7,038 bases of DNA, taken from positions 1 to 7,038 of the forward strand of contig VYCX01000236.1 of NCBI GenBank assembly GCA_009843725.1. The letters are read 5' to 3'. Positions 5,998 to 7,038 of the stretch are shown here, in pieces (within the stretch, counting starts at the first letter, position 1; every line of letters starts with the position of its first letter). Source of the DNA: Boseongicola sp. SB0675_bin_26 (GTDB lineage Bacteria > Pseudomonadota > Alphaproteobacteria > Rhodobacterales > Rhodobacteraceae). A program made the translations under genes and the position numbers. Under the pieces are notes generated by a model, which searched no databases, was not told the origin of the DNA, and was given only the letters and a program-made list of their open reading frames with translations.

Positions 5998-6390
5998 GTT
6001 CAGCCCCTCGCCAGGCTCCAGCGAGGACGCGTGGTCGACGTGCGAAACCCCGACCGCCGCCAGAAGCGGTCCGGCTCGTGCATGAGTCGATGGATGCGAC
6101 AAAGCCGTTCACGCTTGCCCGGCAGCGAGTTCTGTCGCCCACGCCGCCTTGCGGCTTCCGCCGTGACATCTTCACGGTTCCAACCGGTGCCCGATGAGAC
6201 GGGATCTCCCCGGCCTGGCCGCCTCGCAGCCGCGACTGCAAGCGGGCTGTCCCGTCGCCGGCCAGGTCGGCCGCCAAATGCTGCAGCCCGATGCAGGACC
6301 CAGGGTGGCTCCCCTCGCCCGGTCGAACAGGCAGGTTTCATTCGCCGATGGCGGTGGTGCAGTGGACCGGCACCTGCCGAACCAGGGCGC
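5998..6390. other. Stretch without a recognisable gene
   Basis: All six frames were read here. Several stay open because of the high GC content, but none gives a protein with recognisable motifs, a sensible composition and a ribosome binding site. No tRNA-like cloverleaf, rRNA, tandem repeat or terminator was seen. Together with the transposase fragment on its left and the chimeric frame on its right, it looks like decayed accessory DNA. Confidence 0.5.
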
Positions 6391-6396
6391 GAGGAG
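6391..6396 (+). promoter_or_regulatory. Candidate Shine-Dalgarno for the small ORF
   Basis: GAGGAG lies 6 nt before the ATG at 6403. It is the main reason to consider the short downstream frame as expressed. Confidence 0.4.
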
Positions 6397-6402
6397 AAGC
6401 CA

Positions 6403-6660
6403 ATGAGGGTCCGGGTGACAGCCGCCTGCCTGTCGGTCGCCACGCGTGCCGCGAAGAACGACGACATGCCGGAGGGTACAACGTTTCCGGACGATGACTG
6501 GATGACGCAGCCAATGCCTGACCCAGCGGGAGATGCCTGGTCCGACCGCGAGCACGAGCGCATCATGCAACAAATGGAAGCACTCCGGGACGCGTTCCCG
6601 CCGAAACAGCAAGAGCAAGACCCCAGACCTGGGACGCTCCGGCTCCGCGGGCCGGAATGA
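6403..6660 (+). CDS. Possible small acidic protein, unknown function (85 aa)
   Basis: Not recognised. The frame begins MRVRVTAACLSVATRAAK and then becomes acidic and Met/Gln-rich: EGTTFPDDDWMTQPMPDP, then DAWSDREHERIMQQMEALRD, then a polar proline-containing tail ending TLRLRGPE. The DREHERIMQQMEALRD segment would form an amphipathic helix. Support for a real gene is the GAGGAG site at good spacing and a residue composition less arginine/alanine-skewed than the shadow frames of this region. Against it, there are no known relatives from memory, the ORF is short, and it sits in a decayed zone. A start at the internal ATG (6466) is also possible and would remove the basic N-terminus. Confidence 0.35.
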   Translation: MRVRVTAACLSVATRAAKNDDMPEGTTFPDDDWMTQPMPDPAGDAWSDREHERIMQQMEALRDAFPPKQQEQDPRPGTLRLRGPE

Positions 6661-6743
6661 TCTCGATGCGCGAGTTGCGGAGACGGTTCCGGACCACGAC
6701 ATGGGCGGCGACGATCTCGACACCGTTTCACCGAGTGCAATCC

Positions 6744-7038
6744 ATGCGAACACACGTCACGACAATGATCCGGGTCTTCCTCCTCGGCGGGCTTGCCCTC
6801 TGCATCGCCCCGATCGCCGCGACGGCGGCAGCGAACGATACGCCTCCGGCCACCACGACGAACGTGGCGACCGTGGAAGGCATCACCGAGTACCGGCTCG
6901 AAAACGGTCTTCGGTTCCTGCTTTTCCCCGATCAGAGCCAGCAGCAGATGACCGTGCACCAGATGGTCCTCAATCTCGACCGTGCCCGGTTGATCGAACG
7001 CATCCCGGGTACGCCTCGAAGCATCCGCGTGCTCGTTG
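6744..7038 (+). pseudogene. M16 peptidase N-terminus fused in frame to a LexA-like winged-helix fragment (partial)
   Basis: The frame runs open to the right edge (98 codons from 6744). Residues 8-30 form a signal peptide, IRVFLLGGLALCIAPIAATA. After a short Thr/Ala linker comes VEGITEYRLENGLRFLLFPD (44-63), the opening strand of the M16 (pitrilysin/insulinase-type) zinc peptidase domain. In M16 proteins this continues as a strand ending in V-G-S-R-x-E, then the H-x-x-E-H zinc motif. Here it instead becomes TVHQMVLNLDRARLIER, then PGTPRSIRVLV (70-98). That matches, from memory, the recognition helix and wing of small LexA-like DNA-binding proteins (P-x-V-H-Q-M-V-x-T-L-E). No other plus frame restores M16 sequence. 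I read it as a deletion fusion or an assembly chimera, not a functional peptidase. The start could also be 6765; neither has a strong ribosome binding site. Confidence 0.6.

Noticed and set aside
5102..6277. Minus-strand open frame of 391 codons opposite the PRTase gene and beyond
   Set aside because: It covers a clearly coding plus-strand PRTase, is arginine/glycine-rich and shows no recognisable domain.
5149..6402. Plus-strand open frame running from within the PRTase gene up to the small ORF
   Set aside because: It is out of frame with the PRTase, strongly arginine/proline-rich and without motifs; only its last 85 codons have a credible start and ribosome binding site.
6000..6959. Minus-strand open frame of 319 codons at the right end
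   Set aside because: Cysteine-, arginine- and serine-rich shadow composition; it lies opposite the plus-strand frame with the signal peptide and M16-like sequence.

Overview
The window looks like part of a GC-rich proteobacterial chromosome, most likely an alphaproteobacterium. The reasons are the strong GC bias, a polyamine/opine-type ABC operon with a Tat-type leader on its binding protein, a LysR regulator divergent from its target genes, and remnants of an IS4/Tn5-type transposase and a small LexA-like winged-helix protein that resemble genes common in that class. The taxonomic call is an inference from gene style; no marker gene is present.

Layout. (1) Positions 1-3150, minus strand: an ABC importer operon read right to left as Tat-exported substrate-binding protein, permease (PotB type), permease (PotC type), ATPase (PotA type, cut by the left edge). 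The last three genes are tightly packed (3-nt gap, then a 4-nt ATGA overlap). A strong stem-loop lies between the binding-protein gene and the first permease gene. (2) 3151-3290: the operon's upstream region, with clustered palindromes. (3) 3291-4169, minus: a LysR-type regulator. (4) 4170-4274: an AT-rich divergent control region with two interleaved inverted repeats and mirrored TATGAT hexamers. (5) 4275-5668, plus: two overlapping genes, a TIM-barrel protein resembling the BtpA/SgcQ family and an adenine-phosphoribosyltransferase-like (type I PRTase) protein. (6) 5669-7038: a poorly coding zone that appears decayed. It holds an IS4/Tn5-type transposase N-terminal remnant (minus), one possible small ORF with a good ribosome binding site, and an open frame at the right edge. 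That frame starts as a secreted M16 peptidase and switches, in frame, into what looks like the C-terminal half of a LexA-like winged helix.

Working idea: regions 1-5 form one regulated module. The LysR protein would control uptake of a small, probably cationic or nitrogenous compound by the ABC system, and its processing by the BtpA-like barrel and the APRT-like enzyme. A polyamine-type importer with a PRTase and a BtpA-like protein under one LysR regulator suggests salvage or breakdown of a nucleobase- or ribosyl-like substrate. The substrate cannot be read from the sequence. I know of no characterised pathway with this composition.
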